The position numbers and the translations under genes were made by a program. Of a stretch of 64,000 nucleotides of DNA, positions 44,520 through 56,348 are shown in pieces. The stretch is taken from assembly GCA_047967505.1 (NCBI GenBank), contig CM106541.1, one strand, 5' to 3'. Position 1 is the stretch's first letter. Each line of letters starts with the position of its first letter. The notes beneath the pieces are model-generated. The model had not been told where the DNA came from. It did no database searches and was given only the letters and a program-made list of their open reading frames with translations. This DNA is from Dipteris shenzhenensis. Its lineage: Eukaryota > Polypodiophyta > Polypodiopsida > Gleicheniales.

Positions 44520-44790
44520 ACATATGCTTATGAAAAGAGGAGAAAAAGAGAGGAAAAAAGAGAGTGGAAAATAAGAGAAGAGGGAAAAAGAGATTGAAAG
44601 AAAGGAAAAAGAAGAGGGGAAAGGAGCATAAGCATAAGAGAAGGAAAAACATATGCATAAGAGAAAAAGAGAGAAAGATTATGCTTATGCTTATGTATGA
44701 GCATATGAGGGAAATAGGGGGGGAAAGAGGGAGGAAAAGAGGAAAAGAGGGGAAGAAGAGGGAATAAGAGAAGAGAGGGAAAGAGAGGGT
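44520..44790. repeat. GA-rich tract with tgcttatgc words
   Basis: Partner of the tract at 42655-43020. It ends near a small inverted repeat (ctacagcta and tagctgtag, 44804-44834). Confidence 0.75.
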
Positions 44791-45472
44791 TCCTACGCCC
44801 ATCACTACAGCTAGCGCTTAAGGCATTAGCTGTAGGCCAATGCAAATAACAAAAACAACAAAAGGGAAAAAGAGAAAGCACTTTCTTACCTGGAAAAGTC
44901 CCAAACTATGTTTCATGGACTATTGGCCCTGCAAAAAAGAGAAAACATACCATTTTTTCAAATAACTAGTTAGAGGAAGGAGGAGTTTGGAGAAGCAACT
45001 TTTCAAAGGGATTGGATGAGTTTGGAGAAGCCTACAAACAAGGAGAAAGAGGAGGAAGAGAAATACCAAAAAGAGAAGAGGGGTTGCTTATGTTGTGCTG
45101 ACTTGGGAGATGTAGACGAGTCAGCACACTCACATCCCTACAGGTCTCCACTTGGTCCTGAGTCCCAGTACCAGTCAGGTCCCTTGCCCTCTCCTACTCC
45201 TACTGCTACTCCTCGCTCCGTAAGAGCTCGCAGTAACACCACTTGCTCTAACTCTACCACTATCATGAATCCTCCTTACCTAGTCAAGGACCTGTCCTAT
45301 GAAATCACAGTTGCTGGAAAGATAATAGAAAATAAAAAGGGCTCAGCAGTGATCTCAAAGTCCAATTCGATAAGAATGGTGCACAGATTCTAGATCTTCA
45401 AGGGAAGGTCATTGGTAAAGGTACACGGCACAACAACATCTACGAACTCTCAGCTTTTGTGCTCGAGCTGAT

Positions 45473-46339
45473 GTGAAGAACACTAAGCTGTGGCATGAGA
45501 GGTTTGGTTATCTTAACCTTACTTCTTTGAAGGAGATGCATAAAAGTGGAATGATTGTAGACCTACCAAAAATTACAGATCTGCCCGATGTATGTGAAGC
45601 TTGCATGATGGGCAAGCAGCATCGGCAGCCCTTTCCTAAAGAGGCCAACAGGGCAAAGGCTCCTCTAGAGCTCGTTCACATGGACCTCTGTGGAAAGATG
45701 GAGACGGAAGCTTTGGGTGGTTCCTACTACTTCATGATGCTGATCGACGACTACAGTAGAAGGATATGGATATACTTCCTGAAGACTAAAGACGAAGCTT
45801 TTAATAAGTTCAAGGAATGGCATGTAATGGTCGAGAAAGAATCGGGGAGGAAGGTGAAGAAGTTGAGATCAGACAAAGATGGAGAGTTCACATCAACTGA
45901 ATTCAAAAGTTATTGCAAAAGTCACGGGATCAAGAGCCAGAAACCCCCGCCACATACATCACAGCAAAATGGAGTAGCACAGCGCAAGATGCGCGTCATC
46001 TATGAAATAGGCAGGAGTATGATGAAAGGGAAAGATTTGCCAAAGACTTTTTGGGTTGAAGCATGTAACATGGTAGTTTACATTATGAATCATAGCTACA
46101 TGAAGGTTGTGAATGGGATGACTCCACTGCAGGCCTTTTCTGGTAAGAAACCTTTAGCTGCACATTTCATAGTTTTTGGATGTGACTATTTTGTGCATGT
46201 CCCTGATGCTAACAGGACCAAATGGGAACCGAAGAGCCGAAAGTGTATTTTCTTGGGCTATAGTGAAGAGGCAAAGGGTTACCGTCTCTATAACCCTATT
46301 ACCAAGAAGGTAATAGTAAGTCATGATGTGGTCATCTAG
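45473..46339 (+). pseudogene. Copia-3 pre-integrase domain and integrase
   Basis: Open for 288 codons. It has the zinc motif (LWHERFGYLN, then CEACMMGKQ), integrase core residues in HMDLCGKM, LIDDYSRR and RSDKDGEF, and the region after (TSQQNGVAQRKMR). Where the family usually has the catalytic Glu (NGVAERKN), this copy reads AQRK, so the active-site Glu is Gln. It ends at TAG 46337 after SHDVVI, where the polyprotein should continue. Confidence 0.9.
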
Positions 46340-48172
46340 CTGCATCAATTGGAGGAGGATGCTTCATTCCCAGACAACCAGGACTAGGATATCCATCTAG
46401 TACCACCACCAACAGCAAACCGACCTCCCCTAATGGTGCTTGGGAGGATTTAAGATAAAGAAGAGGAAGAAGAGCCTACGGAACCACAATGGCAACGGCC
46501 ATTCTCGAAGTGGGTAAAGCAGCTTTTGGACGGCAGAGAACCTCCAGCCATTGAGGAGGAACCATCCGAACACCGCCGGTCCAAGAGATTAGAGGAGCAA
46601 AGAAGGGCGCAGGAACACTTGGTCAACTATGCTTTGATGACAGAGGTGATCCATGCTGAAGAACCCAAGTGTCTTGAAGAGGCACAGGGTAATGATAGGT
46701 GGATGGAGGCTATGCAGTCGGAGTATATCTCCATAATGGAAGAACAACACTTGGGACCTTGTGGATCGACCACCAAAACGCAAGGTAATCGGCACCAAGT
46801 GGGTGTACAAGACCAAGTATAAGTCCGACGGCACATTGGATAAGTACAAGGCTCGGCTCATGGAAAAAGGATTCACACAGGTACATGGTTTTGATTATGA
46901 GGATACTTTTACTCCCACAGCTTGACTAACCACAATTCATAGTGTTTTGGCTTTAGCTGCCCAGGGAAGCTGGCCCGTGTTTCAGATGGATGTAAAATCT
47001 ACCTTTCTGAATGGGGATCTCAGGGAGGACGTATACGTGGAACAACCACCAAGTTTTGTGATCCTCGGTTTAGAAGGTAAAGTCTATAAACTGAAGAAGG
47101 CACTTTATGGGCTAAAATAGGCCCCACGAGCGTGGTACCAGTGGATTGATGCCTACTTTTTGCAAAACAGGTTCAGGAGGAGCCGATCTAATGCAAATTT
47201 TTATATCTTTAGAGAAGGAGGCAGGTGTATGATTGTGGTCCTTTATGTGGAAGACCTTGTCATAACAGGGAACCATGAAGAGAAGATCTCATAGACAAAG
47301 CATTTGCTAGGAAGAGAGTTTGAAATGAAGACTGATGCATTTCTATTTGGGGATTGAATTTTGGCAAGAGACAAAACAGATCATCTCACAGCTGAAGTAT
47401 GCAGCTGAAGTATGCTGGAGAGATACTAAAGGCATTTGGCATGGCTGAGTGCAAGACAATTGGCACCCCTATGGAGGTTGACATGAAGCTCTCAAATGAG
47501 GATTCATCACCACTAGTGGATGAAGCAAAGTAATAAAGGCTTGTGGGTAGTTTGATTTACTTGTGCAACACGCGGCCGGACATCAGCTTTGCAACTGGTG
47601 TACTAAGCAGGTTTTCCAATAAGCCCCGGGAGAACCATTGGAGGGCGGGGATGTGGGTGCTGAAATACATCATTGATTATGGCATCACTTATACCAAGGG
47701 CAACATCTTGACCAGATTCTGTGACTCGGATTGGTGTGGACAGTAGGAGGTCAGTGACAGGTTACTATTTCTCACTTGGATCTGGAGCTGTGTCATGGGT
47801 CAGCAAGAAGCAACCCACAGTTGCTCTTTTTCTATCGAGGCTGAGTACAAATCAGCATGCTTTGCTTCTTGTGAGGCAGTGTGGTTGAGGAGGATTTTAG
47901 GGGACATGTGTGCAATGCAGAACAAGCCTACGCAGTTATCATGTGACAATCAGAGATGCATGGCGATTGCAAAGAACCCTGTGTTCCATGCTCGCACAAA
48001 ACACATTGAGATTCAATATCACTTTGTATGCGAGATCATCATGGATGGAGAGGTCGACTTGGTGTACTGTCCAACTACAGAGAATGCTGCGGACATCTTC
48101 ATGAAGGCTCTTGGAAGAGACTTGCTGGAGAGGCATCTTCATCGACTTGGCATTGGACCGAAAAAGTAAGTT
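46340..48172 (+). pseudogene. Copia-3 reverse transcriptase and RNase H, fragmented
   Basis: RT blocks: GTKWVYKTKYKSDG, FQMDVKSTFLNGDL, then a TAG in LYGLK-x-APRAW. The active site reads YVEDLVI instead of YVDD (near 47249). RNase [29 protein letters not shown] and ARTKHIEIQYHFV, ending at 48172. Stops (TAG, TAA and TGA) and several indels occur between 46340 and 47540, so this half decayed more than the integrase half. Confidence 0.9.
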
Positions 48173-48198
48173 CACTTGCAGGTGGACATTGAGGGGGG

Positions 48199-48913
48199 TG
48201 TTATATATCAATGCTCCACTCTCGTGTAACTCTGCGGGAACTAGCTAACTCTAATTGTAATCCCCCCATATGAGGAGAAGGCATTTGAGTAGCTCGGTTA
48301 TCTGGTAGGTCCTGGTTCACCAGATGGGGGCCATGTGTGGCTTGATGGCTGGACGGAGTTGGCACACTACCAACTAGGCTACATGCAAGTGCTCTGTAAG
48401 TGCGGGAAGGCATCCCATGACTGACCGCATTGAGGGTAGATGGAGCATTTCTTGAGGCAGCCCACTCTCGGGTTGCGGGGCCCGTTTGGAGCCCCAGATA
48501 ATCCCGGATGGCTCTAGGCCGAATAGTAACTGTAGGCTAGTTGCTCTATTTTACGCCACATTCTATTGTGTGGTCGGTGGCCTATTTCAGGACCGACCCC
48601 CAGTCGACCATTTTGGGCGGACCCAATTGGGTCCAACTGACTACGACTAGTGGCTATATAAGAGCAAGCCCATGAAGCCCATTTCATCACTAGCTATAAC
48701 AACCCTGATTCCTTAGCATCCAGCCTCCTTCCTCTATTGTTTCCATCTCACCATCGAAGCTTCTTTCACAGGAGCGCATGGTTGGGAGACAGCGCCATCT
48801 ATTGTATCAGTTCTACAGGAATCAAATTTTTGATTCTCCATATTATCTATTTTCTCTCTTGCATACGAGATCCTGTTATCTGTTGAGCACAGACATTGTA
48901 TTGTTTTCTTACA
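48199..48913 (+). repeat. 3' LTR of copia-3
   Basis: Starts tgttatatatcaatgctcc after the polypurine tract. It has a good TATA box (ctatataag, 48654-48662). The end at acttaca-like sequence near 48913 is an estimate, because no 5' LTR is available. Confidence 0.7.
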
Positions 48914-48962
48914 GAGATCAGTTCTTAGGGCTTGGCTAGCTACATCATGTCATCGTCCCATG

Positions 48963-49061
48963 GATAGTTAGTGGACTAAGTGATTATTCAACACTACACC
49001 TGGAAGTTTAAGATAGTTAGTGGACTCAGTGATTATTGGACACCACGCCTAGAAGTTTAAG
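48963..49061. repeat. Two tandem 49-bp units
   Basis: gatagttagtggactmagtg recurs exactly 49 bp later, with about 6 differences over the unit. The region up to 49230 resembles X-family sequence near 54010-54190. Confidence 0.8.
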
Positions 49062-49230
49062 ATAATGGGTGGGTGGCTAGAGTCTAAAGATTGGAGGGAT
49101 TGACTAAAGATAAGCTAGCGGATTGAAGATCTAGTGAAAAGTAGGACATAGCTAGAATGGGTCAACAGTGGTCGAGATTTCAACAAAGGATGGTAGAGAG
49201 TGTGTTGGGCAAAAGAGGGGTAGTGAGATC

Positions 49231-49399
49231 TGAGAGTGCTCTCAACAAAAGCAAGAACGGAAGAGGGAGAGAGAGAGACAGAGAGCCACAAGCTTTGGTG
49301 GGTGCAGAACCACCCTAATCTTCTTTTTCATTCATTTATATATGTGTTTGAGTATTGTATATAATCGGGGTAAAGGCACAGTGACCTTTAACCCCCACA
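49231..49399 (-). repeat. 3' LTR of the copia-2 relative
   Basis: 169 bp. Begins (minus strand) tgtgggggttaaagg and ends gagcactctca, as in copia-2. Confidence 0.94.
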
Positions 49400-49488
49400 A
49401 CCTCCCACTTAAAGGACAATGTGCCTTTAAGGGAGAACAACCAGTGAGCATACTATCCAATGCCCATCAATACACAAAAATACTCAAA

Positions 49489-51283
49489 CTACTGACTAGG
49501 TAGACTCTTCGTCAGCATATCTGCAGGGTTATCATCTATATGAACCTTGACAAGCTCTATGCGCTTGTCCTCAAGTACCTCCCTGATGAAATGGTACCTG
49601 ACCTCAATGTGTTTGGTCTTTGCATGAAAGACCGGATTTCGTGCTAGCTGAATAGCACTCATGGAATCACTATGCAATGTCGGTACACCTGTATGAATCC
49701 CCAAATCTCCCACTAGCCGATCAAGCCATATAGCCTCCTTGCAACCCTCTGTGGCTGCAACATATTCAGCCTTTGTGGTAGACAAAGCAATGCACTTCTA
49801 TGCGTGAGACATCCACAACACTGCACCACCTGCAAAGTTGAACACATAACCAGAAGTGGATGTCCTACTATCTACATGCCCTGCATAGTCTGAATCTGTG
49901 TACCCAAGTACATGCATGTCTCCTCTACCAAAGCAAATGCACATCTCCTTAGTACCCTTCATGTACCTCATGATGCACTTAACTGCCTCCCAATGCCTCT
50001 TTCCTGGATTAGCCATATACCGGCTAACAACTCCCATTGCAAATGCAATGTCTGGTCTAGTAGCTATCATAGCATACATAAGACTCCCAACTACTGATGC
50101 ATAAGGAACCTTGGCCATCATGGCCCTTTCCTCAACTGATTTGGGACTATCTGTATGACTCAGTTTCACATATGGAGGCAATGGAGTACTCACTGCCTTC
50201 CCCCCCTCCATATTGAAACGCTGCAATACTTTTGTAACATACTCTTTTTGTGAAATCCAAAGGAGTTTCCTATCCAATCATGCGTGATGCGCATACCAAG
50301 AATATGACCTGCAAGTCCCAAATCCTTCATATCAAAGGCCTCATGCAACTTGGCCTTTAATGCATCTAGCTCATAAGTATTCTTGCTAGCCAATAGCATA
50401 TCATCCACATATAGTGCCAGGATTATCAGGCTATTATCCTTAGCCCTTTTAGTGTAGAGGCAGTGATCAATTTCACTCCTTCTAAAACCTTGGGACCGAA
50501 TGAAAGCATCAAACTTCTGATACCATTCTCTAGGTGCTTGCTTAAGACCATAGAGACTCTTCTTCAACTTGCAAACTAAATGTTCTTTGCCCTTTTCTTC
50601 AAAGCCTTTCGGCTGCACCATGTAAATTTCCTCATGCAGATCCCCATGCAAGAAAGCTGTCTTGACATCCATCTGCATAAGCTCCATATCCTCTGTTGCC
50701 ACTAGTCCAAGCATGCATCTAAGTGTGGTCATCTTCACAACCGGAGAGAATATCTCATCAAAGTCCACACCCTTCTCTTGCTTGAACCCTTTAGCAACCA
50801 AATGGGCCTTGTACCTAGGCATATCATCACCTGTGACCTTCATTTTGTAGACCCATTTACATGGCAATGCTTTCTTTCCATGTGGCAAAGAAACCAAGTC
50901 CCAAGTCTTATTCTTCATAAGTGAACTCATCTTTGATTGCATAACATACTCCCACTTGCATTGATCCTCGCGCATCATAGCCTCTTTGTAGCAAGAAGGC
51001 TCCCCGCAATCAGTAAGCATCACATAGTCTACCCCTAGAACAAACTTATCAGGCGGTTTAGACACTCTAGAAGATCTTCTCAAGGGCATTTCAGCTTGCT
51101 GTCCCACCTGCATATCAGCCACATTTGGCTCATCATTTCCACCTCATTTCCACCAATAGATGATCCATCATCTACCCTTGATTGTATACCTGTGGGAGTA
51201 CTTGGTGGTACCATTTCTTGCACATTTGGTGCATGGACAGCTTGCTGTCTATCAACATATGTAGGTGGATTCACAGCTTGTGC
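49489..51283 (-). pseudogene. Reverse transcriptase and RNase H of the copia-2 relative
   Basis: From about VNPPTYVDRQQ (51283), through RT with FSPVVKMTTLRCM, MDVKTAFLHGDL, YGLKQAPREW and an intact YVDDMLLAS (near 50410), to RNase H with STTKAEYVAATEG. It ends at 49489. Frame changes occur near 50270, 51140 and 49795. At the position of the copia-2 TAG (11345) this copy reads Glu (SVEERAMM), showing the ancestral state. Confidence 0.92.
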
Positions 51284-51600
51284 GGCGATCATGAGTGTAT
51301 GGCTCTCACATGCTCTGACTTGAGCCTGCAGTAGAGAGGAGGATAGTTGGGTGGCATGCTCTTGCCTTGACTGCAAAATGGTGCAAAGTACTTGAGGGAG
51401 TTGGCCCATGGCATCCAATAATTGGAGCTCCATATTGTCTGCCTTCGACAATTGTTTGGCAGACATCATGTTGTAACCTCCTTGCGCTCGGTACTCAGGT
51501 GCACTTAAAAAATGTAAGGCTTCTATGAGCCCTGCCCATGGAGAGGAAGAGGAGCCGATGACAAAGGAAGATGGCTCTTGGGCCTGTACGGGGATGGTGG
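51284..51600 (-). pseudogene. X-family ORF1, truncated
   Basis: Reads SSSSPWAGLIEALHFLSAPE, YRAQGGYN, then KQLSKADNMELQLLDAMGQL and LCTILQSRQEHATQLSSSL. It matches the fuller copy at 54399-55330 (PWAGLAEAIQF, MTKQLSRVDVMEMNLFEAMA, ILQRRQEQASKLS). Predicted mostly helical. Function unknown; a Gag-like role is possible from position only. Confidence 0.5.
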
Positions 51601-51642
51601 CTATAGTCTTGGGGGCAGAGGAGGTGTAGTGGGTCTCAGCAG

Positions 51643-52661
51643 TGGTGACTCACGTGTCATGGGGTAGTTCAAGATATGCTGACAGAGTCTCCACTCCCGG
51701 CTACTCCTTGTGGGAGCAATGCATAGCACGAGCCATATGCAAGTGTCACTCAAGTGGCCTCCAAATTGTTGCAATGTGGTTTCACATGAGAAAGAGGGAA
51801 GGGAAAGAGGGGAGGGGAGAGAGAGAAGGAGGGACAAGGGAGGAGGAGGAAGGGAAGAAGGAGAAGGGAGTGAAGGGGGATAGAGTGACAACCACAAAGG
51901 CACTATAATGGAGACAAGAGAGCACCCAAAACAATCTCTTGGAAGAGAACAGGGAGCTTGTATTCAAACTTGTGGAAACAACAATGAAGACCAAAGTCAA
52001 CCATTTGGCCTTTTAGACAAGTCACCTTTTGAAGGGAGGGCCAACCCTTTTCCTTTTTAGCACTCTCCCTCACTTTACAACCATGGGCTCTTGGGCTCAT
52101 ACGGCGCCAAGGCATATTGCTATTCTTACTAACTCTTCCTGCTAGTGGAAATAGCACTTGTGTTAACCATATTAAAGTGCTTGGGACATGCCTGGCATTA
52201 GGAGATGATCCTAACCGGTTCCCAAATAACACTTGTGTTAGCCTCGCCACTCCTAGGCTCGGGTGATTTGGGGCTCAAACTCCCTAAGCACCCTCACACC
52301 TTCACCTATTTGGGGTTCGAACCTCATAGACCAGGCTCAAAACCTGGAGTGAGAGGCTAGGATTCTATGAGTCTGCATCTCCTTATTCTTGGTATGCACC
52401 TCCTTTTTCCGGGTGGGGGTAGCTAGAACATAAAGCCTGTGCACATTGCTTGGAATCTTTGAATCCTTGAATTTTGGAGTGGACTTTGGGTATTTGGGAT
52501 CAAAATGCCTGAATTTGAGCTATACTCCTTCCGTGTGCACATTTCTTGTAATCATTGACCTTGGTGTATTTGGGTATCAAACTCCCTTGAGCTTGTCCTA
52601 TAGGAGTAGATCTTTCGGCTTGGTCACCTTTACTCACTGCATTAGTCTATGGATGTTAACA
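51643..52661 (-). repeat. LTR of X family, about 1 kb
   Basis: Starts (minus) TGTTAACATCCATAG after polypurine aataggaaagggg. It contains a GA-rich stretch on the plus strand (51780-51880). The right end is firm, and the left end (51643) is estimated from divergence against copy A. Confidence 0.65.
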
Positions 52662-53089
52662 TAACCCCTTTCCTATTGTTGATCCGTCCTTGGGTCAGCC
52701 ATGCTAGAGGAGGTTGGTGGAGAGGAGGACTGACTGTAGGATGGGGTAGCGGTCCAGCTGCTTGGATGTGAGGCGAGCGAGGTATGAGCGGTACTTCCAA
52801 AAATGTGTGGCATGCATATTCTCATAAGTGCGGAGGTGATGCCCGTGGAGGTTGTAGATGCGGAGGTAGAGGCGGAGGTCTTGGAACCAACGTCGAGGTT
52901 GAAGACAATCTAGTTGGTCAGATTGTGAATGCGGTCATCGAGATGGGGCGGCTGTGGGCAGGAAGATCATGGAGGAGTAAGAGGATGAGGCAATTGACAT
53001 GGATGGTGATGATGATGGCTAGATCTGGCATGGAGCCATAGGTGTCATTGAATGACTAGAGGTGGAAGCAAAAACCCCTCCTATGTCAT

Positions 53090-53951
53090 GTTGTACTTAG
53101 AAAAATTGTACAACACATTGGGCTCCTGTTGGTGGAGAGCTCGAAAGGTGGCCCTAGTCCAACGTTGTTCCATGGGCATGTAGAGTGGGTGGACTCGACG
53201 ATCGATGGGTGCACTGCGGTAGTAGCACCAAAATTTCTCCAGATTAAAAAATCGGAGCCACCAATTCGGCTATAGATCGGCATCTGCATCAATCACAGGG
53301 ACGAGGGCGTCAGGGGCAAGGTTGTATCCTCCTCTTGTGCACTTGGGATGCCTACAGCACTAGTCGTTGAATGACTACAGTATGAACTGTGTGAGAGGGT
53401 GCACCTCAAGAATTTCGTAGAGGTGGAGGTTGGAGCCCTCAAGCTGGTGCTTCCAATGGTGCATTAGCACACTATCTAGTAACGCTTGGAAGGAATGCAA
53501 GTCTAGACTCCAATGAACATCTTCTAGAGGACACCTTGGTAGGGATGGCGGAGCTTCCTCATCGGCAAGCAGCATTGGCTCTATCTTTGGGGGGCTTGCA
53601 AGAGTCGCGGGTCGGTGCTTTGTACAAAATGTACTGCTTTGAGCAATGTGTCGAAGGCTTCATCAAGGAGGTCAACCAGAGTGTTGGAGGTGATGGATTG
53701 GGGGGGTCCGTGCTGTGCGGTGGTGGTGTTGGAGGCATTGGGTAGTGTTGTCCGAGGGAGAGGAGGTTGGGCAGCTTGTTGGGTGGGTTTTGGGTGGGAT
53801 CTAGTGGAGGCAGTAATAGAATATCTGCATGGGGGGAGGTGGTATGAAAGAGGGTGATTGCATTTTGTTCCTCTTCCTCAAGGTATGCTATGTGAATTGT
53901 TTCAAAATTGCTCACCACGGACTCAAGTGAGTCTTGGAGAGCTTGTAGCAC
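53090..53951 (-). pseudogene. X-family ORF2, copy B
   Basis: Unknown protein. Landmarks include LPRCPLEDVHWSLDLHSFQA, LYEILEVHPLTQFIL, RGGYNLAPDA, FFNLEKFWCYYRSAP and a Pro/His-rich lead (TSPHADILLLPPLDP). Several stops. It is paralogous to 41740-42440. It lies between ORF1 and the polypurine tract, where an autonomous element would have pol. Confidence 0.5.
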
Positions 53952-54398
53952 CCGATTAAAGAGTATTATTATTCCGAGGGGTTGGTAGGTGGTGGACTGG
54001 TAGGCCGCAAGGTGTCCTTGAGCTTGGACTGCTGAGGCTCAAGGGTTTTGAGATCGAAGGGGGGAGAAGAGATATGGAGGTGGGCTGAAGGTCAAGAGAA
54101 AAATAAGACATGGCTAAGATGGGGCAGTAGTGGTTGGGATTATGAGACGAAGAATAGATTGAAGGGCGTTAGGCGGTAGTGGAGTAGTGAGGTTTAGGTG
54201 GAAGGTAAGGTTTTGTGTGTAGAGTGCATCGAAGTGCATTCACAGGGTTTGGGCGATGGTGCATGGTGCAAGTGTATGTGGCTAACTATGCAGACACATC
54301 CCTGTACATCCTGAATTCCGGCTGCTCATGGTCTTCCAACCTTGACTCCTTAGAGTGGCCAGTGGCGTACTATCTTTCAATTTCTTCTTAGAGGGAGG

Positions 54399-55330
54399 TC
54401 ATGAGGTTCCTCTCTTGTGCCAGGAGATCCTATAGGGAGTGGATCGGTTGGTTGTGGGACTCTTATGTGCGGGTGTACCACTGCTCTGCCTATGCTTGTT
54501 GCTCCAGCATTGTGCATAGGCTTGATTCTGCTGTGTCCACCTATTCCATAAGCATCTGTTGACTAGTGGGGCAAGGTCATCTTTGACTTTCGTTAGAGTG
54601 AGCTTGAGCTCTTCCACCTTAGCTCGGTATTCATTGGCTCGATGTAGTGCGGCATGGCCCGTTGCCTGAGCTGTGAACATTGTCACCTGGCTTTCATGTG
54701 CCGAGAGCTGGCTTGGATGAGATTTGGGGAGAGTTTTGAGGCTTGCTCCTGCCTCCTCTGTAAGATCGTGCAGGCGACTTGCAGCAGTTGTGCCATGGCT
54801 TCAAAGAGATTCATCTCCATGACATCGACACGTGACAACTGTTTTGTCATCATGTGGCTATAGCCTCCCATTGCCCTATACTGGGGCACACTGCAAAATT
54901 GTATGGCCTCTGCTAGGCCTGCCCATGGCATGGAAGAGGTTCTGATGGCAAAGGATGCTATCTCCTGAGAGGTGGTGGAGACTGAGATGAAGGGTGCAGT
55001 GGGGGTGGTTTGCACAGTTTCGACTTTTGTCTAGAGGCCGATATAGATGGTGATGTCGCCCTTGAGGTCTTCAATGAGAATAGGCACTCCTTGCACCTAT
55101 TCGCCTTTATCTTGAGGACCTTACCGTTGCAGGCGTAGTTGTCGTTGCATGAATTCATCCAACCGGCTTTCCTCATAGTGGTTGAGTGGCTGACTTGTTT
55201 TCAGTTGCACCTGAGTGATCGGAGTGGCACTTGGCATTGTCTTCGCTCTCTTGGGCCTTGTTTCTATCTCTTCCTACTCGGTCTATACGAGATCGGTGGC
55301 AAATTTCTCAGAGAGTTCGAAGCCAACTAG
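54399..55330 (-). pseudogene. X-family ORF1, fuller copy
   Basis: Starts within RLDEFMQRQLRLQR (about 55170) or earlier. It runs through FISVSTTSQEIASFAIRTSS, PWAGLAEAIQF and MTKQLSRVDVMEMNLFEAMA to 54686. Then in a shifted frame comes MFTAQATGHAALHRANEYR, AKVEELKLTLTKVKDDLAPL. The second half is a likely coiled coil. Stops and a frame change near 54690 show decay. No zinc knuckle, protease or RT motif is seen. Confidence 0.5.
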
Positions 55331-56030
55331 CGGATGTTGACTTTTCAAGTAATAGAGGATCGGCATTTACATGGGATTGCCGATGACATCCCCATGGATG
55401 CTGAGATCATCTCTCATCCGGCTACAGTAGTAGTTAGCCCAGCTTTTCTCCTGGAAGTTCACCATTCTCAGCGAAGACGAACCTTTTGACAACAGTCGGT
55501 GGTGAACTCTTCGACGACAGTCAGTGGTGAACATTTCAGTGACGGTCGGCACGGTAGTGACTATGTAAAAATAGGGAAAAGAGAAGGAAGGAAGAGTGGG
55601 GTGGGGGAAAATGTGGACTGAGCGGAGGGCACTTGCGTTGTGCAACGTGATAGTGAGGTCTACGTGCAAGAACATGAACACTTGTAACAAATGCATGAAC
55701 AGACTCTAATCACCATCTAATCACCATGTGCTAACCGTGTGTGCACGTGCGGTATGTTCGACAGGGACTAGTTGGCTATGGGTGTGTCAGTTGAGATGCC
55801 TACCATACTGACTCACCTAGACGTAGACGTGATGATTATGATGAATGCGGTGGAGGCGGGTGCCATACTACAACATAGCGAGTGAGGAGCCATGTAGAGT
55901 ATTCGTCTAGCTTACCTTGGCACCTTTGTGTCGACTTTGTTGTTGTTGCGAGATCCGACTTTGAGTGTTCATCCCCAAGGCGAGGTTCTTGTGTAACTCT
56001 CACAACAACACAAAGCAACTATAGACATGC
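55331..56030. other. Stretch with no supportable gene
   Basis: Contains a 25-bp unit (gacagtcrgtggtgaac) repeated two to three times at 55488-55555. No X-family 5' LTR is visible here, so the right copy of X is 5'-truncated. Confidence 0.5.
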
Positions 56031-56348
56031 TTGATAGATGTGCAAAATAGCAGGTGCGTCTATAACTGCTACTAGAATAGCAAAAATATGGGCACATCTA
56101 AGAGCACGTCTATTAGCGTGTCTATTAGCATGTCTGCACTGTGACTTAGATGCAGATTTAGATGCAAAACAGAGAATACAAAAAGTGAAATTTTGGTGCA
56201 GGCTGATAAATGTACATCACTGCTTTCCTAACATTGCCCATGATTACCAAAGCACGTAATTGTAACAAAAATATCAGTGCTTTTTGGCAAACTCACATAT
56301 ACAAAAATAAAGTGAGGTGAGGAGAATGAGACAATATGTAAAATAGTT

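Larger units (their letters stand above)
45340..48913 (+). mobile_element. Copia-3: 5'-truncated Ty1/copia element
   Basis: Begins inside the protease to pre-integrase region (GKVIGKGTRHNNIYEL near 45405), so the 5' LTR, gag and most of protease are missing. Integrase is well preserved, while reverse transcriptase and RNase H are fragmented. A polypurine tract (gaggggggtg) precedes a 3' LTR starting TGTTATATATCAATG at 48199. The family differs from copia-1 and copia-2. Confidence 0.9.
49231..51283 (-). mobile_element. Copia-2 relative, 5'-truncated, inserted in X-family sequence
   Basis: The 3' half of a copia-2-family element on the minus strand: RT (from 51283), RNase H, and a 3' LTR (49399-49231). 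It joins X-family ORF1 sequence at 51284 and X-family-like sequence at 49230. The integrase, protease, gag and 5' LTR are missing. Confidence 0.92.
51284..52661 (-). mobile_element. X-family element, copy B: LTR and start of ORF1
   Basis: The LTR at 52661-51643 is followed directly by ORF1 sequence (about 51600-51284), which is cut off by the copia-2 relative. Upstream of the same LTR (52662-55330) lie ORF2 and ORF1 in order, ending in a polypurine tract. So this one LTR serves as the 3' LTR of one copy and the 5' LTR of the next. That is a tandem, LTR-sharing arrangement expected from unequal recombination. Confidence 0.6.
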
